Part shown: in pieces, positions 1 to 11,189 of the stretch
Position numbering within the stretch: position 1 is the stretch's first letter
Layout of the letters: each line of letters starts with the position of its first letter
Source of the DNA: Perca fluviatilis
Lineage: Eukaryota; Chordata; Actinopteri; Perciformes; Percidae
DNA length: 64,000 nucleotides
Direction: 5' to 3'
NCBI RefSeq assembly: GCF_010015445.1
Contig: NC_053123.1
Location: 4,830,648-4,894,647 of the forward strand
Position numbers and translations under genes: made by a program
The notes under the pieces: generated by a model
Databases searched by the model: none
Seen by the model: the letters and a program-made list of their open reading frames with translations, nothing else
What the model was told of the DNA's origin: nothing

Positions 1-143
1 ATTCGAGGCGGGACGTAAACACCGACAGAGCAGAGAGAGCGAGCAGCAGAACAGGGCTAACCGTCCAGCGGAGCGGCGCTCACTTCAGCTCCTAGCTTTG
101 TGCTTTTGCGACTAACGCACTTTTAGCGCATAAAACTATTTCT

Positions 144-179
144 TTCCGACTTCAGCTACAGTGATAGCTAAGTTTGGAA
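144..179 (+). promoter_or_regulatory. slc40a1: Iron-responsive element (IRE) in ferroportin 5'UTR
   Basis: Seen: a hairpin with a six-base CAGTGA loop (159-164), a five-pair upper stem AGCTA/TAGCT (154-158 with 165-169), an unpaired C at 153, and a lower stem ACTT/AAGT (149-152 with 170-173), extended by TTCC/GGAA (144-147 with 176-179) across a small internal loop. This is the IRE layout: C bulge, five pairs, CAGUGN loop. Known: IRP1/IRP2 bind such 5'UTR elements when iron is low and block ribosome entry, so ferroportin is made when iron is plentiful. The position, about 200 nt before the start codon of an iron exporter, fits that role. Confidence 0.95.
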
Positions 180-240
180 GGGAGGAAAAAGGGAGAAACG
201 CCGTGTCTTTTTAGTTTCTTTAGCCGTTACCGACAGTAAG

Positions 241-252
241 ATGCAGTGGTAG
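241..252 (+). CDS. Upstream mini-ORF of three codons in slc40a1 5'UTR
   Basis: ATG-CAG-TGG-TAG (peptide MQW) lies between the IRE and the main start codon, 107 bases before it. The -3 base is A and the +4 base is C. Such a uORF could lower or tune main-ORF initiation, but no function can be shown from sequence. Confidence 0.35.
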   Translation: MQW

Positions 253-358
253 CCGGGGTCCGCCTCCTTCACAACACCACAAAAGAGGAGACAGCCTCAA
301 GCTAAAAAAAAATCAATATTCTCTTGGTTATTTTTTTTGCCATTTGGACAGCTTTAAA

Positions 359-3300
359 ATGGATAACCCTGGACCTAAAAGCTCATGCTGTGGTAGGGAA
401 TTTTTCATTGCATGCCATATTACAAAATATGTCCCACATCACTGGAGAAGGATGGGTATATGGACCACCAGCTGTCTGACCGTTAACGTTACATGTTTTC
501 TTCACAGAGTCTGTCCGAGACTTCTTCACTTCAGCTAAATTCCTTATTTACATGGGACATGCTCTGTCAACATGGGTAAGTGAGACACTGACACCATTGC
601 AATTGGCCACTGTTTTAAATGACATTCCATCATGCTGTATGTGTGTTCACGCTCATCATGATGAAAGGCTAGTATCAAGGCTCAGTATCAAACTTAATGC
701 AATACAACATGCATGTGTTATTGTTACATTATGAGCTGCTATTATAACTGTCATAACAATACAAAATCACATGCTTTACCTGTGTAGCTCACCACACAAA
801 ACGGGTCTTTACAAATACAGCTCTAAAGGATAGAATAAAGGGAAAGAGGGTGTTAGTTGAGTATTGTGTTGAGTATTATTTATTAGTTTTTTTTGTGTTT
901 TATGTGTTGGTTTCTGTGGGCATCGGCATCATTGAAAATAAGGGAGAGCTCAATGATTTCCGAGATTTTAAATAAAGGTTATGTAGTTTTTCAGTCTATG
1001 GAAGCATTATTATTAATTATGCAAAGCTCAGTGTCTATCAGCCCTAACCTGGATGTCTTGAATCAAGTACCAGCCTTGCCTTTAAATAACCACATTTTGA
1101 ATTGCCAGGGTGACCGAATGTGGAATTTCGCCGTGGCTGTTTTCCTGGTGGAGCTGTATGGGAACAGCCTGCTGCTCACGGCCGTGTACGGGCTGGTGGT
1201 GGCCGGCTCCGTGCTGCTGCTGGGGGCCATCATTGGGGACTGGGTGGACAAAAATCCCAGGCTCAAAGGTAAGGCAGCACAAACCAAAGTATAGCTGATC
1301 TCGAGGGATTGTCATAACACAAGTTTGTCATGAATAAAATGCCATTCCTTTGTAGATTTGATCCTGAAAATAGATATTGAGCACTTTCAAAGGATCTGGC
1401 ATTACAGTGTTCACATGTGCTATTCCCCCCCTCTCATTTTCACAGTTAAATGCACCTCTTTTGAAATGTTTATTCAGAGGAATTTGGCAAAGACACTATT
1501 AGATTAGCTCAGGGAGCGGGGAATGTACCCAACCATCTCGTGGAAGCGCTCTAATGAACTAGTTATCAGACTGAAATCTCTTGTCTCTGATCAGATTTCT
1601 GTCCCTAATGTTGGTCGCGGTGTTTCCACAGTGGCCCAGACTTCGCTGCTCGTCCAGAACAGTTGCGTCATCGTGTGTGGGATCCTCCTGATGGTTGTTT
1701 TCCAGTTCAAAGAACAGCTTGTGGAGCTTTACAATGGATGGATTCTGGTAAGATCCCCCCCTGTGCTTACACACTCGCCCGTTTCAACGTGATCTGATGG
1801 GCTTGGAACTGAGAGCATTTTTACCCCTTTTTCTCAAGTACAACCCTCTGACCCCGGGACTGAAAGTTGCTTACGTTTACTGATATGGATTCCTGCGTCA
1901 ATATGATTTATGACCACTTGAACAACTTTTACAGATGAGTGGAATGATTGTGGTTCCCCTCCAGAAGACCTTTGACTGTCCAGCTAACTTAAACTGACAG
2001 AGTACTTTTAGTATTTTAGTTTTCAAAAATTGCCCCATCAAAGATCTTCTCCTTTCACGATGCTCATGATACTCTTGCAGTACAACATTTAATTATTGAA
2101 CTTGTGTTAGTATTTTGTAATCACAAGATAACAAGGCTTGCTGTGACGCAATCATAAACAATTAGGTTTTTTTAAGCATGAGAGGTAATTGCACACACGT
2201 GCTCAACGGTCGGCTGTTGGAGAAGAAAATGTGTGTGCCAGTGTTTTTGCACGGGACACTTGTTGAGCTACGCTGCTACAGAAGAGCTCCCCCTCACCAC
2301 AAAGATTTTGGACCGGCTTCTGCAGCTGACCGAGATACAGAGCTGCAGACCAGAAACTGGTTATGGTGTCGGTTTGAAACACAAATGCCTTTCAGCGTTG
2401 CCCTCGGAATTTGTAGGAAGCATTTTGGGTCTTCAAAGAAAGGGGGGGGGGGGTGTCAGAGTGTGTGTGGAGGTGGAGGGCAGTCGGGAAAACAGGAGAT
2501 TGAGTGTCTTGAAGGCTGTGCAGTCAGCAGGTTCTTTGAGGCCCTGTCACATGACCGAGAGAGAAATGTAGTCTGGCCTGTTGCTTTTCCGACCAGATTG
2601 CCATGTTCGCACAGATCCAAAAAATAAAGTAGCCGACTAGCCGACTGGTGTGCTTCACAAATGAGCCATTTCTATACGAAAACATGCTATGTCTTTGAGG
2701 GAGGGGGGGGGGGGTTGTCATCCAGTGCTTCTTCTTTATTACTGCTGTTGAGGTCACATGCAGTCATTTTTTCACAGAATGTTACTGATTTTTCCACAGG
2801 ACCTTATTGATTTCTTTAGTGTACATAAGATGACACGTAGTAGTAGTAGTAGCACTTGGGCTTTGACTTTGGTAATGACAAAAAAAGTATTTGGTTGTCA
2901 GTATCAGGTGAAATCTGTACTTCCAAACTAGCAACTCTCTAGCAGCCAAGTCTCATTTTACAGTTAGAATTTTGATGTTACAGAGTTAAAAAGGGTTTTT
3001 TAACCCATAAAGTTGCCTGTCATTCTTGAATTGAAATCATAAAAATACCCAAAATCTTGGTCATTGCATTTTTACAAAATAGTGACAATCTAATGAACAC
3101 TAGATGCAAGTCTTATAATTCCACATTTAAAGGACAATTCCGGCGCAAAATGAACCTAGGGGTTAATAACACCGTGTGTACCGAGTCGACTGTTCTCTGG
3201 GATCTGTTTTCATGCTAATCGAATGTTTCTGTAGCTTGAAACAAGCTAGTGCAAACCGCTGATTAGCTCAACGCTAGGAATTCGGGGCACTGGTAGAGTA

Positions 3301-6300
3301 AAAAGAAATCTCCATTTCTATACCACTAACAAGGCTCAAAATAGCACCACACTTCCACGGTAGCATAATGAGGGTCCCTACCGAAGCTTTGAGAACTTTG
3401 TAAGTGTACAGACAGTTTATTAAAAAGATAGTTTAGAAAGACGGTGCCTTCGGGTATACAGGCAATCGCCATCTTGGTAAAACAGTCACGATCAGTCGAA
3501 GGACGAACGCCATGCTTGAGCTATGTACGTTACTGGTTACTGGTTGCACGGCGTTCACGATTTATTTTTACTCTACCAGTGCCCCGAATTCCTAGCGTTG
3601 AGCTAATCAGCGGTTTGCACTAGCTTGTTTCAAGCTACAGAAACATTCGATTAGCATGAAAACAGATCCCAGAGAACGGTCGACTCGGTACACACGGTGT
3701 TATTAACCCCTAGGTTCATTTTGCGCCGGATAAGGTTGATATTTTTCTGTATTTTATTGTAAACAAATCCCATGCAAATACCAAAACAATTTGTTATTCT
3801 GTCTCTAAATACATGTGTGGCACTCCAGCGCAGGTTTCTCCTGAAGGTGTAAAGTTACTTTCCTGAAACAGCTCAGCCCTGTAGGTTACTCAACCAGTGG
3901 TAAATACTGCCTTTGTTGGGGACTAGATTAGGCCGTGGATTAATGCACATTTGATCTAGTGCAGTAGGGTGCACTGGAAGATGATTAAAGGGATTTAAAA
4001 AAAAAAAAAAAAAAAAAACCTACATATTTCTGTTAAGCAAACTTTTTTTTTTTCCTTCTGTTCTTACTTTTCAGACTTTTTTGCTTGGAAAAATGCAGAA
4101 TACTTTCACCCAGAGCAGGGCAATATGGCCAGCATTTTCTATCCCGTAATAGGTCATTTCATATTTTGATAACGATAAATATCATGATATAGCTTTCTGC
4201 TAAACAGTTATTAATAATATCAACTCTTTGTTGGTTGTAGGCTTACCAGCCTCGTCCTTTAATGACACAAAATGGATCATGTTGATAAAATGTAACAATA
4301 ACAATCAAATGTAAAAAATACCCTTTAAAACGATTGAAGGAATCTGAGGCACCCGGGAGGTAATGATTAAAACAACTTTAATATCTTTGGCATGTTTTAA
4401 TGACTTAATAGCCAAGAAGATATTCAAGTCTTTGTAATCATTACCCTCCTGAGTGCCTCAGCTTCCTTCAACCTTTTTAAACTAGCCGTACCCCCCCAAA
4501 CTGAAAAGCACCAGAGGGACACTTTCTGTTTCCACACCCCTGATCAGCACTCCACACAGACTGGTTTGTGACTGAGTGAAAATACCCTTATTCTGTTTAT
4601 TTATTTATTTTTTTTCAGACCACCTGCTACATCCTGGTGATCTCCATCGCCAACATCGCCAACCTAGCCAGTACGGCTACAGCCATCACCATCCAGAGGG
4701 ACTGGGTGGTGGTTGTGGCAGGTCAGGACAGCAGCAAGTTGGCAGGTCAGTGTTTCTCTCCCACCGCTGGCTTATCATCTCATGTAGGCCCCACATGACC
4801 CGTTATCGAATCTCTTCAGCGGGGCAGACTTTGAACCCCGGACGCTGACTCACTCTCGTTTTAGCTTTTATGTCCCTGATTGTTATATGATATTTAAAAA
4901 ATCATGTGGTGGAAAACACTCATGAACAGCGGATGAACTTGATGACCTTTATAATTTGTCTATCTTTTTTACTTTTATCTCTTGGATGTTGTGTGTCCTT
5001 CCTGATGTGTGTTTGTCAGTGTGCATGCGTCTGTACTGTTTGCCCCCGTCTGTTTTGGACCTGAACTGGGTTGGTTTGCGGGTGGGTAGGGGACTTGAGG
5101 GGAAGTGACATATTATTTCCACTATGCTTTGTTCACCATGGCCTATGTTATGTCATTTATTGTTAAAAAAATAAAGATGGGAAAAAATCCCCCAAAAAGC
5201 ATAATAGGGGCTCTTACCCTTCCACTCTTGTATCAAACAGACATGAACGCCACAGTGCGGATTATCGACCAGCTGACCAACATCCTGGCTCCCATGCTGG
5301 TGGGTCAGATAATGTCCTTTGGCTCCCATTTCATCGGCTGCGGCTTCATCTCTGGCTGGAACCTGTGCTCCATGTGTGTGGAGTACGCGCTGCTGTGGAA
5401 GGTCTACCAGAAGACGCCGGCGCTGGCCGTGAAAGGCGGTCAGAAGGAGCAGCAACAGGAGCTCAAACAGCTCAGCCCCACCAAAGGTAGCTGCAAGTGT
5501 TTGATTTGTGCTGGGGGTGGGGGAAGAAATCCATACAGCATAGTATCGCCATATTTTACGTGGACAGCTTTTATTGTATACGTGTTGGTCAGTGTGCCTG
5601 CTTGACAATCCCATTTTGCAGCAATGATATTGAAGTGAAATGAACAAAACAGAGAAATCTATCTTTTTAGATGAAACAGATGTTGACAAAGTTTCCCTTT
5701 GGGGACATCATTTAAAGTTGAAAAAAACAAAGTAATGAATTGCAATATATTGCAGAATATGTTTAAAATTGCAATAATATGGTATGGTGACATAGGTATC
5801 GTGATAATATATGGTATCGTGGGGCCTCTGGCGATTCCCACCCCTGGTTTGTACCATCTGGGAATCACTGGAGGCCTCACGATACGATCTCATCACGATA
5901 CTTATGTCACGATACAATATTATTGCAATTTTAAACATATTGCAATATTCTGCGATACACTGCAATGTATCACCTTTTTTCCAACTTAAAATTGTTCTTA
6001 ATTTCAAATGATGTCCCCCAAAGGAAAATGTTGTCAACATGTTTTATCTAAAAAGATACATTTCTCTTTTTGTTCATCTCACTTAAATTTTAAATGTTGC
6101 AATATGGGATTGTCAAGCAGACAGACTGACCAACACATATATCATAAAAGATCCATACTTGGCGTCTGTATATCGATACAGTATTGCCACGAAAAATACT
6201 ATGCTGTATCGATCCCCCCCCCCCCATCGGAGAGCTCCTGGTGTTTTATATTATTGTGATAAGCATCGTACTCATTGGTTGAGTTTGGAGAGTTGTGCCC

Positions 6301-8062
6301 TTTTTGTGACGATTCAGACTGAATATAACTAAATCTTTCTCAGACTTGGAGAGCGACCAGAGTCCGGAGGAGTCGTCTCAGCCGCTGATGAACGAAACGT
6401 CAGCCGCGGCCACGCCCGACTCTCCCAAGCCGCGCGGCTGTTGCTCCCAGATGATGGAACCCCTGCGCACGCTGAAGGCCGGCTGGGTGGCCTACTACAA
6501 CCAGAACATTTTCTTAGCCGGAATGTCCCTGGCATTCCTCTACATGACGGTGCTGGGCTTCGACTGCATCACCACGGGCTACGCCTACACGCAGGGCCTC
6601 AACGGCTCGGTGCTCAGCCTGCTGATGGGCAGCATGTCGGCGTGTCGCAGGAATTCCCGAGGTCCCAAGCTGCTGCTATTCATTTCAGGCGCACGGCCCA
6701 GCTGTGCTGCCTCATGCTGTGCGTTGCCTCGGTCTTTGCCCCCGGGAGCCCCTTCGACCTCAGCGTCTCGCCCTTCCAGGACCTGTACACCCACCTGGTC
6801 GGAGAGAAGATGCTGCCCGAGGCCGACCAAAGCCTCACCAACGCCCTCACCGGTGGGAACGCCACTACTGCGGCCCCCGCTGAAGAGGTGTCGCCCCTGC
6901 AATCCTACATGTCTGTTAGCCTGCTGTTTGCTGGCGTCATTGCTGCTAGAGTTGGTGAGTAAAAAAAAAAAGTCTAGAGCTGCAAAGACAAATTGATTAA
7001 TCGATTAGTTGTCAACTATTAAATAAATCGCCAACTATTTTAATAATCAATTTATCGGTTTGAGTCATTTTTTATGAAAAAAAACAAACAAACATTCTCT
7101 GATGGCAGTGTCCTAAATGTGACTATGTTATAGTTTCTTCTCTCCTCTGTGTGTGACAATAAAGTCAATATCTTTGAGTTGTGGACAAAACACAACTTCA
7201 CCCTTCACCCTTTTTGGACATTTTATAAACAACTAATCAATTATTTGAGAAAAATGATTAAAGTTTGCAGCCCTAAAATAGTCCCCCTTAAATTTTTTAT
7301 CTAAATACCATGATATTGTATTTAATATTGCTTTGTTTTGGAGCAGCGTAGACGCTCCAAAGTGCAAATGATAATTGATTGGCATTGGTTCATAGTCATT
7401 GTTTTATTGTTTGATTTGAAAGGAAATGTGAGTGTTTAAGTATTACAGTGCCCACTCTTTGTTGGCATGTTCACTTCCTTTCTTAAGATTAGAAAAGGCT
7501 GTTTCACAAATTATGACTTCCTACAGGTGACTCATGGAAGTCCACAGGTTGAACTTTTACATAAGTAACCGGAATTTCACACAGGACCTGTAATGATGTG
7601 CCGTGGATGTCAGAGCAATATTTGCAACCTTTGGTTCCAATAATATTGCCTGAGAATTTGCCGCCGTCGTCTTCCAAAAGCGGTTACGACGTGGCTGTAA
7701 AGACTTGACGAGGGCTGAGTGTTTCCGTCTGTCTCTGTCCCGCAGGCCTGTGGTCCTTCGACCTGACGGTGACCCAGCTCATCCAGGAGAATGTGATCGA
7801 GTCGGAGCGTGGGGTGATCAACGGCGTCCAGAACTCCATGAACTACCTCTTAGACCTGCTGCACTTCATCATGGTGATTCTGGCCCCGAACCCGGAGGCC
7901 TTCGGCCTGCTGGTCCTCATCTCTGTGTCCTTCGTGGCCATGGGTCACGTCATGTACTTTGGCTATGCCTTCAAGAGCCTGGGCAGCCGCCTCTTCCTCT
8001 GCTGCTCGCCGGAGCACAAGGAGGAGACGGTGGACAGCCTGTCGCTTCCTACCACCGTCTAA
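359..8062 (+). CDS. slc40a1: Ferroportin-1 (SLC40A1), iron exporter; exon 7 is disrupted
   Basis: Plasma-membrane exporter of Fe2+, of the major facilitator type, and the hepcidin receptor. Coding exons: 359-392, 508-575, 1109-1268, 1632-1747, 4619-4745, 5241-5486, 6344-6954, 7746-8062; all introns are GT-AG. Recognisable blocks: STAKFL-like N-terminus and GHALSTWGDRMW (TM1), [62 protein letters not shown] with Cys326 (hepcidin and metal site), and [20 protein letters not shown] with the His matching human His507. Codon 350 lines up with human residue 350, then 50 bases (6643-6692) replace about 81 expected bases (residues ~351-377), and the frame changes from that of 6346 to that of 6693. 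The exon sum is 1679 nt, not a multiple of three. After the break, 192 residues resume perfectly to TAA. Human His43 is Asn here. The gene is otherwise full length (about 569 residues expected). Confidence 0.93.
3140..3729. mobile_element. Foldback MITE with ~165-bp terminal inverted repeats
   Basis: The left arm, about 3140-3304, starts CCGGCGCAAAATGAACCTAG. The right arm, about 3566-3729, is its near-perfect reverse complement and ends TTTTGCGCCGG. The centre (~260 bp) has no ORF of note. This is a non-autonomous DNA transposon of unassigned superfamily; no clean target duplication was identified. Confidence 0.85.
4333..4471. repeat. Short palindromic element in slc40a1 intron 4
   Basis: The left half (TTGAAGGAATCTGAGGCAC, then GGGAGGTAATGATTA) is mirrored by the right half (TAATCATTACCCTCCTGAG, then TGCCTCAGC.TCCTTCAA). 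The transcript could form a hairpin with ~35-45 bp arms and a ~65-nt loop. It is probably a small MITE. Confidence 0.6.
5512..6230. mobile_element. Large palindromic MITE in slc40a1 intron 6
   Basis: Sequence 5512-5850 is repeated as a diverged reverse complement in 5860-6230. Both arms contain ATACAGCATAGTATCG or its complement, a GATGTCCCCAAAG-like block, and GATTGTCAAGCAG-type blocks. The ends are G-rich (left) and C-rich (right). It fills most of the 857-bp intron and ends about 110 bp before exon 7. A single-arm relative occurs at 56322-56705. No ORF is supported. Confidence 0.8.
6643..6692 (+). other. slc40a1: Frame-breaking segment in slc40a1 exon 7
   Basis: Conserved coding stops after MGSMSA (GCG at 6640-6642) and resumes at [10 protein letters not shown] (ACG at 6693). 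In the family about 27 residues, covering the loop and transmembrane helix around human residues 351-377, belong between them. The 50 bases here encode nothing family-like in any frame and include a GAATTC site. The last 20 bases look like an intron 3' end (pyrimidine-rich, then TTTCAG at 6684-6689), but no matching donor is visible at 6643. Candidate causes are assembly collapse, a real indel allele, or a partly lost intron. Confidence 0.8.
6975..7275. mobile_element. hAT-type MITE in slc40a1 intron 7
   Basis: It begins TAGAGCTGCAAAGACA and ends TTTGCAGCCCTA, typical of hAT MITEs in fish, with internal blocks resembling ATTGATTAATCGATTAGTTG. The flanks AAAAAGTC (6967-6974) and AAATAGTC (7276-7283) match at 7 of 8 bases, as expected for an aged 8-bp hAT target duplication. 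It starts 20 bp after the exon 7 donor. Confidence 0.75.
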
Positions 8063-8072
8063 CCCCCATTAA

Positions 8073-8758
8073 AGAGACTCTGTCCTGGGTACATATCTCT
8101 CAAGCCTTACCCTACTCCTGCATCTCTTATCTAGCTAACTAACATCTTTGCTTGTAGCTGGCAGAATGCTAACCTAAACCAGAGAAAGGTAACTTAACAT
8201 GCTATGCATACTGAATACAGCATTAATCATTAGTAGAAAGTGGTGAGTAGAACGCTTACGGTCATAGAAAAATGAATCCACAGTGAAACTTTTAGACAAC
8301 GCTAACTTTTTCAGGGCCGGATTCAGACGAGAGCCTCTGCCTCCCGCCTGTCCGTGCTCCGCGATACATACGTGCACAAGGATCCATCACTTCCAGGCGT
8401 TTGAAGTAAGAAATCAGGGGACACGGCACTGCACAATATTCTCCTCCTAGCTAACAGCCTGGATCTAGCTGTAAAGATTTTTAAAAAGGTGCTACAGCTA
8501 ACTAAAGGGCGACACGAGAGCGAAATCCTGCAGGGAAGCGGTCACTGAGGCTTGGATTGCGAGGGTTCGACTGTCTGAGACCCCCAAAAGAGAGAGCGCG
8601 TCCCCCATTTTGTGACGCTTGGCTCTCAGTGACTGCATTGGTGCTGTAGCTGCGTCTGCTAGCTGTTCTCTGACAGCCGGGCTTTACACATATATGTATG
8701 ATGAACAGGTTGTGGAGCTTTTTTATTTAACCAAACACAAAACTGGGATCTAGTCTCT
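8073..8758. mobile_element. TTAA-flanked MITE at the start of the slc40a1 3'UTR
   Basis: Ends AGAGACT...AGTCTCT are each bordered by TTAA (8069-8072 and 8759-8762), and inverted similarity continues inward (CTGTCCTGGG versus GATCCCAGT). A TTAA target duplication is characteristic of piggyBac-type elements. It sits six bases after the ferroportin stop codon, so if the 3'UTR extends to the poly(A) signal at 10841 the element forms its first ~690 bases. Confidence 0.65.
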
Positions 8759-8762
8759 TTAA

Positions 8763-10840
8763 TACGCAGGTATGAGGGTTAATTGTATTTATTCAGGAAA
8801 TGGCGGTGGTTTTTATAATAATCGCATACTCAGTATTGTGTATCGCGCGCTCGCGGTTGTGCCCTAAAGAAAGAAATGAGAAACCCTATGCACCCTTGTC
8901 TATAGCGCTCTCAGTTACCAAAGTCAAAGTCCATATGTGGCATAAAAGGAAGTGAGGGAAAGCAGATATCTGTTCGAAGCCTTCCAAATGTAATTATTTA
9001 CATCAGGTGACAGTAGTTGTGTAGGTTCACTAATACATTTATACACCCTTGGTATACCTGAATATGTCTTACCCACTCGGAGATTGTACTTCAATTTAGT
9101 TTTCTGTTTAGTTTACATTAACAGCTTCATTTTGTCACCTTTTGATTTTTTTTATGTTCTGAATTTGTTTTTGTTTTTAATCACGATTGTTGTTACACAG
9201 GCACTTTAAGTGATTGACGTCTGTCATTTACACCTAACGCGTGATCAGGCATTTGATCAATATTTTTGCACAAGGCTGAAGTCCCGTAAAACCCCCTGCA
9301 CAATCTTACACACAATCACTTTGATTCTCTCGGTCAGTCTGGTCAGACGCTGTGGTTTAAAAAAGAAATAAAAGGCACATATTGGAACACTTAAGAGGAA
9401 AAACTGTACCAGCTCCTGTGAAAAAGTCTGGAAAGTTTACCTCAGAGACCCATGTTTCCTCAAAAAGTCAGCCAGGAAGTGCAGTCAGCAAAACCTCCCG
9501 GATCTCAGACTGCCAACAGACTCTGGACCTGGACTCAGTTTGACTTCTAATTGCTGTAAGCTTCAACAGAGGTGGAACCCATTTCACTCAAGTCAAAGTT
9601 CTGGCACTTATTTTGACATCTCTGTACAGTACTAGTCTAGAAAATGTATTGTCATAGTATCTCATGAACGTTTGTGGCTCTGTTTGCATGCTACTTGTCC
9701 TGTGAAGTGATTTTGTAAGTAAAAGAGTATTTCCAAAAACAGCTAAACATCACCGATATTTGGAAAGTAGCTTTGCTACAAAGTGAGCCTACTGTACATA
9801 ACTTTATCTGATTCATGTAAAAAATTACAGGATAATGATGAATGCTAAAACATAGTGTAACAAATAAGAGACATTATGATAGCAATAGCCATCTAAAGTT
9901 TTCTAACATTAGCCACCATAAGCTAAGTAAGGCTGTAGCAGCAAAACCCCAGAGTTCAACTTTTGATTTGTAAGAAGAATAATGGTTTATTTCATCTTTC
10001 AGAATTTACATGATCTCATTTTAAATATCACCCAAATATAGTTGCTAATTTAGCAGTAACTAGGTCCTTCAACTTCTGACCTTCCATGATTTCTGTTGCC
10101 TTACTGTAAACTAGCCTTGACCGCTGTTTTGCGCACACATGTGGCTACATCAAGACGGTTACTAGCCGCACCCTACCCATGAAAAATCAAGCCAGTCTAG
10201 CCCTGATTTTGGTAACTGCGAAGGAGAAATATTTAGGTTGGAAACGGAGGTAGCCACACAAGATGTAGGAGAACAGAAGGCCACTTTTTAGCTGCACGTG
10301 CTGAGTCAGGATTCAGTCTGCAGGTGTGCCATTAAGGTGCTGACTCACTCATGTTCCACTCGGGTTTAATGTAACCTGAAACTCAGTCTGGGCATGGAAA
10401 CTAAACAGCTCTTACAACGCTTGATCTGCTGATTCAGGAATATCTCACATAGCCATAAATCTATATTTTTAATGTAATTAACATTAGCCGCCAGGCGATA
10501 CAAAATTTACTTAAGTATACAATAAAAGAAAAAAAGATAGTGTATACTGTTGTCGTGCTGTTTTTACATGTTTTTATATACCTAGTGTTAGCATTTTGTG
10601 TCAGATGAGGTTTCTTAAAGAGTTTTGAAAATTGTGTATAAAGCAATTACTATCTTTTATTTGAATACATTTGTATCATACTGCTTTAATCTGACAATAT
10701 ACACATTTGTCTGTATTTATATATCGGTGTTATTTTAGATCAAAAGCATTTTCAAATTTTAACGAAATCATTATCTAATAATCACACTCCATTGTATAAG
10801 AATGTTGGTAGGTACTGCTTGTATAGCATGAGGTCTCCTA
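8763..10840 (+). other. slc40a1: Probable slc40a1 3'UTR
   Basis: AT-rich non-coding sequence with no convincing ORF, running from the MITE after the stop codon to the poly(A) signal at 10841. A second candidate hexamer AATAAA is at 9367-9372, which would give a shorter 3'UTR. Confidence 0.45.
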
Positions 10841-10846
10841 AATAAA
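10841..10846 (+). terminator. slc40a1: Candidate slc40a1 poly(A) signal
   Basis: AATAAA in a unique context, followed 45 nt later by a (GT)25 run (10891-10940) that could serve as the GU-rich downstream element. No other + strand gene end is in reach. Confidence 0.5.
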
Positions 10847-10888
10847 GAAAACCTTCACAAATGCCTGTCTGTATCGTCTTCTGCATGG

Positions 10889-10890
<2 letters not shown>

Positions 10891-10940
<50 letters not shown>
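10891..10940. repeat. (GT)25 microsatellite
   Basis: Uninterrupted GT dinucleotides just downstream of the candidate slc40a1 poly(A) signal. Confidence 0.95.
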
Positions 10941-10944
<4 letters not shown>

Positions 10945-11189
10945 CTGTGTGAGGTCACATACCACAGCAGAGTTAGCTGCTAATTTCCTCCCCAGAATCC
11001 CTTTCTTTCAGGCAGCCAGTGTTAAACTGGCTGACTTTAAGCTGAGCTGGATGATCCCGACTCGCATGCCTGCTGAAAAGACAAAGAGTGACCTGGTTTT
11101 TGTGTGACAGGTCTCTGCCTGGGGCACGTTAGTGGGGCTGTGACTCGGCATTATGTGCTCTTTTAGGCATTTTAACTGATTTGGCTTAA

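Larger units (their letters stand above)
1..358 (+). other. slc40a1: slc40a1 5' untranslated region (5' end may lie outside the window)
   Basis: Sequence upstream of the ferroportin start codon at 359. It holds the iron-responsive element (144-179) and a three-codon upstream ORF (241-252). The first 120 bases are GC-rich and exonic in style, so the transcription start is probably at or just before the left edge, but no TATA box or initiator can be asserted. The start ATG has A at -3 and G at +4, a good initiation context. Confidence 0.7.
1748..4618 (+). other. slc40a1 intron 4
   Basis: Intron of 2.87 kb between exons 4 and 5. It holds a 590-bp foldback MITE (3140-3729), a small palindrome (4333-4471), homopolymer runs (G near 2442 and 2702, A near 3999), and otherwise unique AT-rich sequence. 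No conserved coding sequence seen. Confidence 0.6.

Noticed and set aside
6643..6692. Treating the slc40a1 exon 7 break as a normal small intron
   Set aside because: No GT or GC donor fits at the left edge, 50 bp is too short for a vertebrate intron, and about 27 residues would still be missing.
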